Positions 43,615 to 52,531 of a DNA stretch of 64,000 nucleotides are shown here, piece by piece (the stretch's first letter is position 1; each line of letters begins with the position of its first letter). The notes under the pieces are model-generated. The model was not told the origin of the DNA and ran no database searches. It worked only from the letters and a program-made list of their open reading frames with translations. Position numbers and translations under genes: made by a program. This stretch comes from Saonia sp964398035 (lineage in GTDB: Bacteria > Bacteroidota > Bacteroidia > Flavobacteriales > Flavobacteriaceae). Location: the NCBI GenBank assembly GCA_964398035.1, contig CAYNLI010000001.1, positions 17,507 to 81,506 of the forward strand. Direction: 5' to 3'.

Positions 43615-43950
43615 CTACTTCTTCAGTTCTAACTTCTCAGCAAAATAATCACAAAAATCTTTCATTGTAGCTGTCATTTTTTCATCCTGCGTGGCTTTCA
43701 TAAAAGTATCAGATAAAGAAACCAATGTTTGGTGAAAGAAAACTTTCATTTCATCAACGGGCATATCCTTGGTCCATAAATCAATTTTTAAAGATTCTTG
43801 TTTTTTACTATCCCAAACAGACAGCAACATTGCTTTTGCCTCTTCATTGGCTATTCCGCCATCCTGAGCAGACCATGTTATTTTTTCAGGAACTTGATTT
43901 TCATCTAATCCTACACGTAATGTAATCTCTGATGTATGTAATTTTACCAT
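43615..43950 (-). CDS. gldC: Gliding motility protein GldC
   Basis: GldC is a small cytoplasmic protein associated with gliding motility in flavobacteria; its mechanism is unknown. The 111-residue product starts VKLHTSEITLRVGLDENQVP and contains KITWSAQDGGI and LWTKDMPVDEMKVFFHQTL, features I recognise from the family. It follows gldB directly (stop to start without a gap), as in Flavobacterium johnsoniae. Confidence 0.9.
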   Translation of the reverse strand: MVKLHTSEITLRVGLDENQVPEKITWSAQDGGIANEEAKAMLLSVWDSKKQESLKIDLWTKDMPVDEMKVFFHQTLVSLSDTFMKATQDEKMTATMKDFCDYFAEKLELKK

Positions 43951-44916
43951 TTATTTTGCTGGTTTGTAATTTGCTTTCTTAAAGACTTCTTCCGCAGGTA
44001 AATTTAACAGTTGTTGTAGTGTAATGTCATTGTTATCTATAAACGCCCTCACTATTTGCCATCCCATATAACGACCTATCCTGCCTGGTGACTCATTGTC
44101 TATCAATTCTAATTGAAACTTAGAAAATGGAGCTGGGTCCAAGAACCTTGGACCTAACTTATTGTCCGTACTGTACAATAGTTCTTTTTCAATAAAATAC
44201 CGCCACATTTGCTCTTCATTGTCTTTTGCCCAATCCATTTGTTCTTGTGTGTATCCAATTTTTTGAGCATCAGTTTTAAAAGGAATCAACTTGTCTTTTA
44301 CATACAGTTCCTTACCATAATAAATCAATTGTGACAAAAAGGAGCGATCTCTTGGCCGTGAAACCACTTTTTTAGCAAAAGCACTAGCCACATCACTGGC
44401 CATATATTCTTTATCTAACCCATCAGCTATATATCGCTGAATTCTCGCATAAAATTTATGGGAACTTCCTAAATAATTATCCAGCCCTATAAGTAACAAT
44501 GTATCAGCCAATATTACCCTATTATTATATTCCACATCAGAAATTACTGTAATTACTTTAGGTGTTTTATACTTGGGGAAATAATAGGTTATATGTTTAA
44601 AAAGAAGTTCTAAATCTGCCGTTTCATTTTCGAAATTCCCAAAAGTAGCGTCGACTTCACTCAGCAACTCTAACTGTAAGGTATCTTTCATCTTAGCTAC
44701 CCATATACTATCTGGATATTGTTCTGGAAATAGATAAGGATATTTCTTTTTTAATGTTGGAAGTTGTGATGGTGTTATTTCAGCAAACTCGCGGTCAAAA
44801 CGATTCACCTGAAGATCCAAATCAATTTCGGCTATTTCTTGAGAAACTTTATCGTCATCTCCGCAGCTGATTAAAACAATAAATAATATAAAAACTATAA
44901 AATTAGCTTTCCCCAT
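43951..44916 (-). CDS. gldB: Gliding motility lipoprotein GldB
   Basis: GldB is a lipoprotein required for gliding and type IX secretion function. The 321-residue protein has a lipoprotein signal ending LISCGD, with the lipidated Cys at residue 18. Family blocks are VNRFDREFAEITPSQLP, LLLIGLDNYLGSSHKFY and MGWQIVRAFIDNNDITLQQL. The gene is divergent from nadE and abuts gldC. Confidence 0.92.
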   Translation of the reverse strand: MGKANFIVFILFIVLISCGDDDKVSQEIAEIDLDLQVNRFDREFAEITPSQLPTLKKKYPYLFPEQYPDSIWVAKMKDTLQLELLSEVDATFGNFENETADLELLFKHITYYFPKYKTPKVITVISDVEYNNRVILADTLLLIGLDNYLGSSHKFYARIQRYIADGLDKEYMASDVASAFAKKVVSRPRDRSFLSQLIYYGKELYVKDKLIPFKTDAQKIGYTQEQMDWAKDNEEQMWRYFIEKELLYSTDNKLGPRFLDPAPFSKFQLELIDNESPGRIGRYMGWQIVRAFIDNNDITLQQLLNLPAEEVFKKANYKPAK

Positions 44917-44973
44917 AAGAAGTAATTGATTGTAAGTTTTATTTTTAGTTTGTTACGCTCTATTTTTACAAAG

Positions 44974-44981
44974 CAAAGTTA
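44974..44981 (-). promoter_or_regulatory. Probable -7 element for gldB-gldC
   Basis: The minus strand reads TAACTTTG, fitting TAnnTTTG, 57 bases upstream of the gldB ATG. Confidence 0.4.
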
Positions 44982-45008
44982 ATTGTTTTCACTCTAAAAA
45001 ATACTACC

Positions 45009-45797
45009 ATGCAAACTGAAAAAGTAATAGACCATATTGTAACGTGGTTAAAAGACTATGCAACCAATGCAAATATAAAAGGTTTTGTAATTGGGGTTTC
45101 TGGAGGAATAGACTCTGCTGTAACCTCAACACTTTGTGCAAAAACAGGTTTGGACCTATTAATTTTGGAAATGCCAATACACCAAGCTGAAAGCCAAGTA
45201 AACCGTGCTTCTGCGCACATAGATTGGCTTATGGGCAATTTTAACAATGTTAACCGTCAACAAGTAGATCTTACACCCGTTTTTGACAGTTTAGTAAATG
45301 CTCTACCTAAAGTGGACAATGAGGAAGAGCGTTTTATGTCGCTTGCAAACACAAGAGCAAGATTACGCATGACCAGTCTATATTATTTTGCAGCGTTAAA
45401 AGGATGTTTAGTGGCCGGTACAGGAAACAAAGTAGAAGATTTTGGTGTTGGTTTTTACACTAAATATGGCGATGGCGGTGTAGACATAAGCCCAATTGCA
45501 GATTTAATGAAGTCTGAAGTATATGACATTGCCAAATATCTTGGTGTTAATGAAGATATTATTAAGGCAGCCCCTACTGATGGCCTTTGGGGCGATGATA
45601 GAACAGATGAAGATCAAATAGGCGCTTCATACCCAGAACTGGAATGGGCAATGGAGATGGATGCCGCTAAAAAGTCTTCTGACGATTTTACTGGGAGAAA
45701 AAAGAAGGTTTTTCTTATATATAAAAAGTTGAATTCTTCAAATAGACATAAAATGATTCCTATACCAGTTTGTGAGGTGCCCACTAAGATAAAATAA
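45009..45797 (+). CDS. nadE: NH3-dependent NAD+ synthetase
   Basis: NadE amidates nicotinic acid adenine dinucleotide to NAD+ with ATP and ammonia. At 262 residues it lacks the glutaminase domain of the longer form. The P-loop of the ATP pyrophosphatase domain is GVSGGIDSAVTSTL (about residues 29-42). Other blocks are GTGNKVEDFGVGFYTKYGDG and DISPIADLMKSEVY. It is divergent from gldB and 172 bases upstream of the response regulator. Confidence 0.96.
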   Translation: MQTEKVIDHIVTWLKDYATNANIKGFVIGVSGGIDSAVTSTLCAKTGLDLLILEMPIHQAESQVNRASAHIDWLMGNFNNVNRQQVDLTPVFDSLVNALPKVDNEEERFMSLANTRARLRMTSLYYFAALKGCLVAGTGNKVEDFGVGFYTKYGDGGVDISPIADLMKSEVYDIAKYLGVNEDIIKAAPTDGLWGDDRTDEDQIGASYPELEWAMEMDAAKKSSDDFTGRKKKVFLIYKKLNSSNRHKMIPIPVCEVPTKIK

Positions 45798-45969
45798 CCT
45801 CTTAGCTGATAATCATGTGATTAAATCGAAAAAAAGTGAAAATACCTCGTTTTTGACAAAAAAAAGCAACCTTTACTCTTTTAAAATAAGATTTTTAACC
45901 TTACATTGCGCGTCAGTATTTTTAGACGAACTTAACAAGTAAGTTAATATCTACTCAAACCAAGAAACA

Positions 45970-46599
45970 ATGATAAAAGTATTGATTGCGGACAATCATC
46001 CTATTGTAAGAATAGGGGTTAAAGAAGTTCTAAGGTCTACTAAGGATTTTGAAGTCATCAATGATGTTTCTACTACTTCTGAATTATTTGAAGCATTAAA
46101 AACCAGTACTCCAGATGTAGTAATGTTAGAAATGGACATTCCTGAAATTAATGGTATTGCCGCGCTAAGAAAACTAAAACAAGAATACCCAAGCATAAAA
46201 GTGCTTATATATAGTGGACAATCAGAAGATGTTTATGCCCTTAGCACTATTAGAGCTGGAGCTTATGGCTATCTTTCCAAAACAGCAGATTTGGATTATA
46301 TTATTAGTGCTGTAAAGAAAGTTAGCAATGGCGATATGTTTATTACCAATGAGTTGGCACAACGTTTAGCTTTTGATGAAGGCACAAAAAAACCAAGAAG
46401 GTTCTTTAGAAAACTCTCAACTAGAGAAGTTGAAGTATTAAAAATGTTAGCTAGTGGAAAACGAAACAAAGAAGTTGCACAAGCTTTAAACCTTAATGAG
46501 AAAACAGTAAGCACCTACAAAGCACGTTTAATGCGTAAACTTAATGTAGATAACCTTGTAGATTTATTACAACAAGCAAAAGCTTTGGAATTGTATTAA
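45970..46599 (+). CDS. NarL/FixJ-type response regulator with Glu at the phosphoacceptor position
   Basis: The 209-residue protein has an N-terminal receiver domain (1-120) and a C-terminal LuxR helix-turn-helix (about 142-205: LSTREVEVLKMLASGKRNKE and LNEKTVSTYKARLMRKL). In the receiver, the site normally Asp reads VVMLEMDIPEING, putting Glu54 at the phosphoacceptor position. The acidic pocket reads ADNH with Asn9 in place of the second acid. The conserved Lys of GYLSK and Ser of YSGQ are kept. This suggests phosphorylation-independent or mimic activity. No histidine kinase is adjacent. A dyad AACTTA-acaag-TAAGTT lies at 45929-45945, 24 bases before the start, and might be an operator. Confidence 0.88.
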   Translation: MIKVLIADNHPIVRIGVKEVLRSTKDFEVINDVSTTSELFEALKTSTPDVVMLEMDIPEINGIAALRKLKQEYPSIKVLIYSGQSEDVYALSTIRAGAYGYLSKTADLDYIISAVKKVSNGDMFITNELAQRLAFDEGTKKPRRFFRKLSTREVEVLKMLASGKRNKEVAQALNLNEKTVSTYKARLMRKLNVDNLVDLLQQAKALELY

Positions 46600-46626
46600 A
46601 CTAATAATACTATAACGATTGAGACA

Positions 46627-46658
46627 AACCCTCAGAATTTTATATCTGAGGGTTTTTT
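46627..46658 (+). terminator. Intrinsic terminator after the response regulator
   Basis: AACCCTCAGA (46627-46636) and TCTGAGGGTT (46645-46654) form a perfect 10-bp stem with an 8-base loop, followed by TTTT. It separates the regulator from convergent dnaG. Confidence 0.9.
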
Positions 46659-46675
46659 CTTTTCAAGATAGTCTT

Positions 46676-48652
46676 CTAATAAGCAAGTACTCTACCCAAA
46701 CTCCTATACAAAAGCTCTCTTAACCTATTGTAATCATTCACTTCAGTTAAAACATCATCATTATTCTCATTTTCTTGTACTTTATCAATTAAAGAACTTA
46801 CTAGCTTGTTGATTAAAAAACACCTTAATGTTAAAATGGTTTGATTAACTAATTGAACTATTTTTTCTTTCTTTTCTGGCGGAAATATATTTTTCCGATG
46901 CCAATCATCCATTGAATACTTATCGTCTTCCATTAATATGGATGATATTTCAGCTCCAGTTTCTTGGTCTAACGTAGAAATAAATATACTTACTGAAAAA
47001 TCTTCATTCTTATTAAGCTCTTCTATTAATTTATAATAAACATTTCTGAATTTTTCATCAGCAAATTCAACCTCATCCTCTTGAAGGCTTAAATATATCT
47101 TTTCATATACCTTTGCCTTTATATTGTCCTTTTCTAAAACTAGCTCTCCACTATCATTTTCTTTTTGAATTAAATCTTCAAAATCCTGTTCTATATCACC
47201 ATATAACAACAACAACTCTATTATTTTCCGCTCTAACTCATATTGAACATCAACCTTTTCTACATTTTGTTGATTCTTGACTACTTCAAAAGCCTTTTGT
47301 TTCTGTCTAACTTTTTTTGAAGCATCAGAAATTTCTTTTTTTCCAATCTGTGCGAGGGTGTTGAACAAAACATCCTCAGAAACATTCATTAATCTTGCAC
47401 ATTCCTGAATGTATATTTCTTTTTTTATAGGGTCAGGAATTTTAGAAATACTGTTTACAATATCTCTAACTGTTTCAGCTTTCTTTATTGGATCATTATT
47501 GGACTCTTTAACTAATAATGAGGTTTTAAACTGAATAAAATCTTGTGAATTTTCTTGTAGATAGAGCACAACATCATCATACTCATTATTTTTTGCAAAA
47601 CTATCTGGATCTTCTCCTTCTGGAAAGGTACAGACCTTAACGTTCATGCCCTGTTCCAAAATTAAATCTATCCCTCGTAGCGAAGCTCTTAACCCAGCTG
47701 CATCACCATCAAACAGAACAGTAATATTTTTAGTCAACCTATTGACCAATCTAATTTGATCAGGTGTCAAGGCCGTTCCACTGGATGCCACTACGTTTTG
47801 AATTCCTCTTTGGTAAAACTGAATTACATCCGTATATCCCTCAACCAAATAACAATTATCCTCTTTTGCTATGGCCTGCTTGGCATAATTAATACCGTAG
47901 AGCACTTTACTTTTATGGTAAATATCACTCTCTGGAGAATTTAAATATTTTGCAGCCTTTTTATCATTGGTCAAAATTCGACCTCCAAAACCCAATACCC
48001 TACCACTCATGGAATGGATGGGAAACATAACGCGACCTTTAAAACGGTCAAATTTCTTAGAAACACCTTCCCCCCCTTTTACAATGGTAAGTCCAGTTTT
48101 TTGTAAAAATTCCAATTGAAATGCTTTCTCTAAAGCAGTACTTGTAAAAGCTTCCCATTGATCTAAACTATAACCGAGCTTAAATCTTTTAATGGTTTCA
48201 TCTGTAAATCCACGTTCCTTAAAATAGCTTAACCCAATAGCCTTTCCAAGTTCTGATTCCCAAAGGTTTTTCGCAAAATACTCTTGAGCATATTCTGACA
48301 CCAAATACATGCTCTCTCGTTCATTGGCCTGCTCCTTCTGCTCATCGCTCTGTTCTGTTTCCTCTACTTCTATATTGTACTTTTTAGCTAAGTATTTAAT
48401 AGCCTCTGGATATGTGAAATGTTCATGTTCCATTAAAAAAGCCACCACATTACCGCCTTTGCCACTACTAAAATCTTTCCAAATTTGTTTTACTGGAGAC
48501 ACCATAAAGCTAGGTGAGCGTTCATCTGTAAACGGACTTAATCCTTTAAAGTTGGATCCTGCTTTTTTTAACTGCACAAAATCCCCGATAACCTCCTCTA
48601 AGCGAGCGGTTTCATATACTTGGTCTATGGTAGATTTTGAAATCAAGGTCAA
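46676..48652 (-). CDS. dnaG: DNA primase, zinc-ribbon ligands lost
   Basis: DnaG makes RNA primers at the replication fork. The 658-residue protein has an N-terminal zinc-ribbon-like domain (1-100), a TOPRIM catalytic core with YLVEGYTDVIQF and VLFDGDAAGLRAS, and a C-terminal helicase-interaction region. The ribbon normally reads CPFH ... CFGC; here the aligned residues are Ser39, Thr42, Asp60 and Ser63 (GLSPFTDERSPSF and IWKDFSSGKGG), so none of the four zinc ligands remains. The fold context is otherwise kept. There is no ATG at the start: TTG at 48652 or at 48646 (giving MISKSTID) is used, and the latter matches homologues better. Confidence 0.95.
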   Translation of the reverse strand: MTLISKSTIDQVYETARLEEVIGDFVQLKKAGSNFKGLSPFTDERSPSFMVSPVKQIWKDFSSGKGGNVVAFLMEHEHFTYPEAIKYLAKKYNIEVEETEQSDEQKEQANERESMYLVSEYAQEYFAKNLWESELGKAIGLSYFKERGFTDETIKRFKLGYSLDQWEAFTSTALEKAFQLEFLQKTGLTIVKGGEGVSKKFDRFKGRVMFPIHSMSGRVLGFGGRILTNDKKAAKYLNSPESDIYHKSKVLYGINYAKQAIAKEDNCYLVEGYTDVIQFYQRGIQNVVASSGTALTPDQIRLVNRLTKNITVLFDGDAAGLRASLRGIDLILEQGMNVKVCTFPEGEDPDSFAKNNEYDDVVLYLQENSQDFIQFKTSLLVKESNNDPIKKAETVRDIVNSISKIPDPIKKEIYIQECARLMNVSEDVLFNTLAQIGKKEISDASKKVRQKQKAFEVVKNQQNVEKVDVQYELERKIIELLLLYGDIEQDFEDLIQKENDSGELVLEKDNIKAKVYEKIYLSLQEDEVEFADEKFRNVYYKLIEELNKNEDFSVSIFISTLDQETGAEISSILMEDDKYSMDDWHRKNIFPPEKKEKIVQLVNQTILTLRCFLINKLVSSLIDKVQENENNDDVLTEVNDYNRLRELLYRSLGRVLAY

Positions 48653-48676
48653 CTATTTTGTAGCAGATAAATGTAA

Positions 48677-48684
48677 CAAAAATA
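48677..48684 (-). promoter_or_regulatory. Probable -7 element for dnaG
   Basis: The minus strand reads TATTTTTG, fitting TAnnTTTG, 24 bases before the TTG start at 48652. The rest of the 225-base gap up to the next gene holds an imperfect palindrome, CTGTcCACAtTGTGaACAG (48800-48818), that could be a regulator site. Confidence 0.4.
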
Positions 48685-48877
48685 CTTACGCTTAAAAAGG
48701 GAATATTATGTAGATTGATGTCTAATTTAAATTTAAGATGATTTTATTTTTTGGCACTCGCACTGGCAAGACAAAAATTACACTAATAAAAAATACCATC
48801 TGTCCACATTGTGAACAGACAAGTCCAGTTTACATTTCAGACTACTAAACACTAAAATGTTACACAGAATCCTTTAT

Positions 48878-49942
48878 TTACAAATCAAACCTTAGACCCA
48901 AGGAGATATTATGTTGTTCTATAGCTGCATCTTTAAATAAAGGGTTTAAATCATATTTTACATATAACAGCACCCCATCAAAACCAATATAACCACTTAT
49001 GCCATAAACAAAATCTGTTGTGTTATACCCTCTTTTCAGTTTATCCTTTACATTCTCACCGGCTCTATTATATTTTAGTTTTTGGCGTGTTCCAAGATTA
49101 AAACCACCATATCCTCCAACACCTATTCTAAACTGATTTTGTAACGAATACCTAAAACTATTTTCTTTCTCTCGTCTTTTAGATGGTCCAAATTCTAAGT
49201 GTACAGGAAACACCAAATTGTCCATTCGTAATTTTGATTTCTTTAAACTATATTCAAATTCAGCCAATTCTGCCTGCCCATCATTGATAGCAAAATATTG
49301 ATTTCCTTTAGGTTTTAAGCCATTGTACTGAAAAGAGAAACCATAATTTAGTCTTAAAAAATTGGAATTCTTAAACACTCTGGTTCTCCACTGCCACCCC
49401 ATTTCAAAAAAACGGCTTCCACCTACTTTATAGGGTGAATCTTCTAAAGACTGTCCATCTATCAATGTATTGTTCAAACCAATTGCCATTACAAAATCCG
49501 AATACGTTCTGCGGTCATACTTAATTTCTCTTTTCCGTTTCTTAGAAGTAAAAGAAAAAGCTGGTTTCCCATTTATATCAACACCAAATCTAATTTTGTC
49601 ACCATGGATTGTATCGGCTTCAATAAGAATCAATGTTTTTCCGTCATTTCTCTCCAAAAGAGAAGTTTTATTTTCTAGAATAGCAATTCTATTCTCTATG
49701 TTCAATGCCCTTTTTTTAGCTGCTGCTTCTTTTAAAATTATTGCCTCTTCTTTGCTTATATCGTTATTGTCCAATCTCCTATTTATACTCTCAATTTCTA
49801 TTTTTAAAGCTTCTTTTTCTTGAAATGTAATTTGGCTTTTTCGCTCTTTTAACACCTCATAGGAAGTATCTTGAGCACATACTTGTTGTGCAAATAATGA
49901 AAATAACAACACTAATAAAACGAATATATTTAACGTTCTCAT
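48878..49942 (-). CDS. Secreted outer-membrane beta-barrel protein with an N-terminal coiled coil
   Basis: The 354-residue protein has a signal peptide (residues 1-23, ending QVCAQ). A Lys/Glu-rich helical stretch likely to form a coiled coil follows at about 28-95 (FQEKEALKIEIESINRRLDN). A C-terminal region of alternating beta strands ends in HNISLGLRFDL, typical of outer-membrane barrels. The specific function is unknown. It lies downstream of the ECF sigma/anti-sigma pair on the same strand, 86 bases after the putative anti-sigma gene. This suggests that the barrel is a product or sensor of that regulon. Confidence 0.75.
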   Translation of the reverse strand: MRTLNIFVLLVLLFSLFAQQVCAQDTSYEVLKERKSQITFQEKEALKIEIESINRRLDNNDISKEEAIILKEAAAKKRALNIENRIAILENKTSLLERNDGKTLILIEADTIHGDKIRFGVDINGKPAFSFTSKKRKREIKYDRRTYSDFVMAIGLNNTLIDGQSLEDSPYKVGGSRFFEMGWQWRTRVFKNSNFLRLNYGFSFQYNGLKPKGNQYFAINDGQAELAEFEYSLKKSKLRMDNLVFPVHLEFGPSKRREKENSFRYSLQNQFRIGVGGYGGFNLGTRQKLKYNRAGENVKDKLKRGYNTTDFVYGISGYIGFDGVLLYVKYDLNPLFKDAAIEQHNISLGLRFDL

Positions 49943-49970
49943 ACTAATTTGATTTAAAGCTCCCTCCTAA

Positions 49971-49989
49971 CCTCCCAAAAACAGGGAGG
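49971..49989. repeat. Short palindrome CCTCCC...GGGAGG (REP-like)
   Basis: CCTCCC (49971-49976) and GGGAGG (49984-49989) flank a 7-base loop in the gap between the putative anti-sigma gene and the outer-membrane protein gene. No T-run follows, so it is not a standard terminator. GC-rich palindromes of this kind recur in flavobacterial intergenic DNA as I recall. Confidence 0.4.
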
Positions 49990-50028
49990 AAAGTCTGGAA
50001 ACTGCTTGGTTAATGATTGATGAATAAA

Positions 50029-50769
50029 CTAATTATTACGGTCTGCAACTGCTGTTCTTACTTTTATAAACCCACTCTTTAAAGACTCAAAAATTTGGTC
50101 TCGGAAAGTTTGATCCAACTCACCTTCTACTTCTGTAAGTAATGCCATGGCATCCACTTTTTGGTTTTCCATGAATATTTTATTCGTAAGTATTTCTGTT
50201 TGAGCTTTTCTAAGCAAAGAATCAACTTCAATATCTGTCAACATAGCATTGTTTTTTTCCAACGAATTGACTTGCGCTATTACTTCGGCTATTTTAGAAT
50301 CTATTATTTTTTCAGAACCTGTTAACTGAACTTTATTGTTATTAATAGAAGTGTTTATCTCTGTATTCATAGTAACAACTTCTTGTCCAATATCTATAAA
50401 CACTATTTTTGCTTCCTTATTAACTTTCTCTTTAATTGGAACAACCTCTTCTACTATTACATAACTCTCTTCTTTTTCTTTAGCTGGTGTAACAATATCT
50501 ATTTGCTTTTCTTCAACTTTAATATTCTTAGGAGTATCAACAATCTCAACGCCATTGTCCAATGTATTATTAGTATTAAAAAACAATACTGAAACTATTA
50601 TAAAACCTATGAAACTAGCCGCTACTGCGTACCAAACAAAACCTTTTCTTTTATTGTTACTTGGTGTTTCCAGTCTACTGGAAATTTGCTCCCAAGCATT
50701 TCCTGAGGGCCTAATTTCTCTAGTGCTCAGCTTATCCCTTATTTCGTTTTCAAACTTAATGGGTGCCAT
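50029..50769 (-). CDS. Putative anti-sigma factor, single-pass membrane protein
   Basis: The 246-residue protein has a cytoplasmic N-terminus of about 44 residues (KFENEIRDKLSTREIRPSGN, with AWEQISSRL), one membrane helix (WYAVAASFIGFIIVSVLFF, about 46-64) and a periplasmic region rich in Glu, Lys, Val and Ile with a helical end. Its start overlaps the ECF sigma stop by 14 bases. This topology and overlap are typical of anti-sigma factors encoded with their sigma, though no zinc-binding anti-sigma motif is present. The assignment is by context. Confidence 0.6.
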   Translation of the reverse strand: MAPIKFENEIRDKLSTREIRPSGNAWEQISSRLETPSNNKRKGFVWYAVAASFIGFIIVSVLFFNTNNTLDNGVEIVDTPKNIKVEEKQIDIVTPAKEKEESYVIVEEVVPIKEKVNKEAKIVFIDIGQEVVTMNTEINTSINNNKVQLTGSEKIIDSKIAEVIAQVNSLEKNNAMLTDIEVDSLLRKAQTEILTNKIFMENQKVDAMALLTEVEGELDQTFRDQIFESLKSGFIKVRTAVADRNN

Positions 50770-51319
50770 AACTTAAAATCTTTTGTTCCTTTAATTTTTC
50801 TTGCAACATTCTTCTCGCTTTAAACAATTGGGATTTGGATGTGCCTTCAGATATTTGCAGCATTTTCGCTATCTCACTATGTTTATATCCTTCAACTGCA
50901 TACATTACAAACACCATTTTGTATCCTTCTGGAAGCTCATCAATCAGCTTTTGAATATGCTCAACATCCATGTTGGATGAAATGGAAACATTCTCTTGAA
51001 CTTCATTATCTAACAGCTCTTCATCAAAGACTACAAATTGTTTTTTTCGCAAAAAAGAGATGGATTCCCTTATCATAATCCTTCTTATCCAACCTTCAAA
51101 ACTACCTTGGTGCTCAAATGTTTTTAAATGGCCAAAAACCTTCACAAAACCATTAATCATTACATCTTCAGCAAATTGCACGTCTTTAACATACTGCCTG
51201 CACACACTTAACATTTTAGGTGCATATTTTTTATAGATAAACTGCTGGGCCTCCCTATTGTTTGAGATTGCTTTGCTGATTAATCTTTTCTCGTTATTGT
51301 AAAATGAAATGATTTTCAA
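50756..51319 (-). CDS. ECF-type sigma-70 family RNA polymerase sigma factor
   Basis: The 187-residue protein is an extracytoplasmic-function sigma factor. Region 2 is YKKYAPKMLSVCRQYVKDVQ through GSFEGWIRRIMIRESISFLR (about 27-95). Region 4 is LPEGYKMVFVMYAVEGYKHS with EIAKMLQISEGTSKSQLFKA (about 128-170). The start is a TTG at 51319; no ATG is available. It is followed by the putative anti-sigma gene (14-base overlap) and then an outer-membrane protein, which suggests an envelope-related regulon. Confidence 0.9.
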   Translation of the reverse strand: MKIISFYNNEKRLISKAISNNREAQQFIYKKYAPKMLSVCRQYVKDVQFAEDVMINGFVKVFGHLKTFEHQGSFEGWIRRIMIRESISFLRKKQFVVFDEELLDNEVQENVSISSNMDVEHIQKLIDELPEGYKMVFVMYAVEGYKHSEIAKMLQISEGTSKSQLFKARRMLQEKLKEQKILSYGTH

Positions 51320-51436
51320 AACCTTACATATTGTCTTCTATAAAGATAGACGTATTGTGTACAAAAAACGTTGCCTAAGAAAGGAAGGTTTTTCATGTGG
51401 ATTTGACAAGTAATTTATTATCAGTGCATTATGTAA

Positions 51437-52417
51437 TTATTTTTTCCTATCCACAACGTAATTCACCATAAGTTTCAGTGAGTTCTTATAGTCAGATTCT
51501 GGATAAGCATCTAAAAGGATAAGTGCTTCTTCTTTAAAACTGTGCATTTTTTTCTCAGCGTATTCCAAACCACCCAGCTCTTTTACAAAAGCTATAACTT
51601 CTTTAACCCTTTTTTTTTCCTTATTATGATTTTTCACGGAATTAATCACCCACTTTTTTTCTTGCTTGGAACAATGGTTTAAAACATGAATCAAGGGTAA
51701 AGTCATTTTTTGTTCCCTAATATCTATGCCAATGGGCTTCCCTATTTCATCCTCACCGTAATCAAACAAATCATCTTTTATTTGAAATGCCATTCCAATA
51801 AGCTCACCAAATTTTCTAAACGTTTCTACGTCTGGAGATTCTGGCCTTACAGAACAAGCACCAAGACTACAACAAGCGGCAATCAAAGTAGCTGTTTTTT
51901 GCCTGATGATCTCATAATATACATCCTCTGTAATATCCAATCGTCTGGCTTTTTCAATTTGCACCAATTCTCCTTCAACTATCTCTCGCATGGCGGTAGA
52001 TATGATTTTTAGCAAATCAAAATCATCGTTCTCTACTGACAATAACATTCCTTTGCTCAATAAAAAATCACCTACTAAGACTGCTATTTTATTTTTCCAT
52101 AGGGCATTTACTGAAAAGAAACCTCTTCGTTTATTGCTTTCATCCACCACATCATCATGTACAAGAGAGGCGGTGTGTATTAATTCTATGACTGAAGCAC
52201 CCCTATAGGTGCGTTCATTTACTTCTCCGTTCAATAGTTTGGCCGTTAGAAAAACAAACATAGGTCGCATTTGTTTTCCTTTCCTATTTACTATATAATA
52301 GGTAATCCTATTTAACAAGGCTACTTTTGAGGACATGGACTTATGAAACTTTTTTTCAAAAAGCTCCATCTCTTCCCTTATAGGTTCCTTTATTTGAGAT
52401 ACAATTTTCACTGGCAA
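51437..52417 (-). CDS. Polyprenyl diphosphate synthase
   Basis: This trans-prenyltransferase extends isoprenoid chains by successive addition of isopentenyl diphosphate, most likely making the menaquinone side chain. Both Asp-rich motifs are present: LVHDDVVDESNKRRG (first DDxxD) and IKDDLFDYGEDEIG (second). The GKQMRPMF and LIHTASL blocks are also typical. The open frame begins at a TTG (52417), but the GTG at 52411, giving MKIVSQIKEPI, matches homologues better; the true length is then 324 residues. Chain length cannot be told from sequence. Confidence 0.9.
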   Translation of the reverse strand: MPVKIVSQIKEPIREEMELFEKKFHKSMSSKVALLNRITYYIVNRKGKQMRPMFVFLTAKLLNGEVNERTYRGASVIELIHTASLVHDDVVDESNKRRGFFSVNALWKNKIAVLVGDFLLSKGMLLSVENDDFDLLKIISTAMREIVEGELVQIEKARRLDITEDVYYEIIRQKTATLIAACCSLGACSVRPESPDVETFRKFGELIGMAFQIKDDLFDYGEDEIGKPIGIDIREQKMTLPLIHVLNHCSKQEKKWVINSVKNHNKEKKRVKEVIAFVKELGGLEYAEKKMHSFKEEALILLDAYPESDYKNSLKLMVNYVVDRKK

Positions 52418-52531
52418 TCACCTTTCATTTGAGAAAAGTATTAGTTTAGTCGGATAAAAGTAATTAAAATAAAAAGCTTTGGGGTAACTATTAGCCAAGG
52501 CTCCGTTAAAATCTATTAAAGAAGAAATAGA

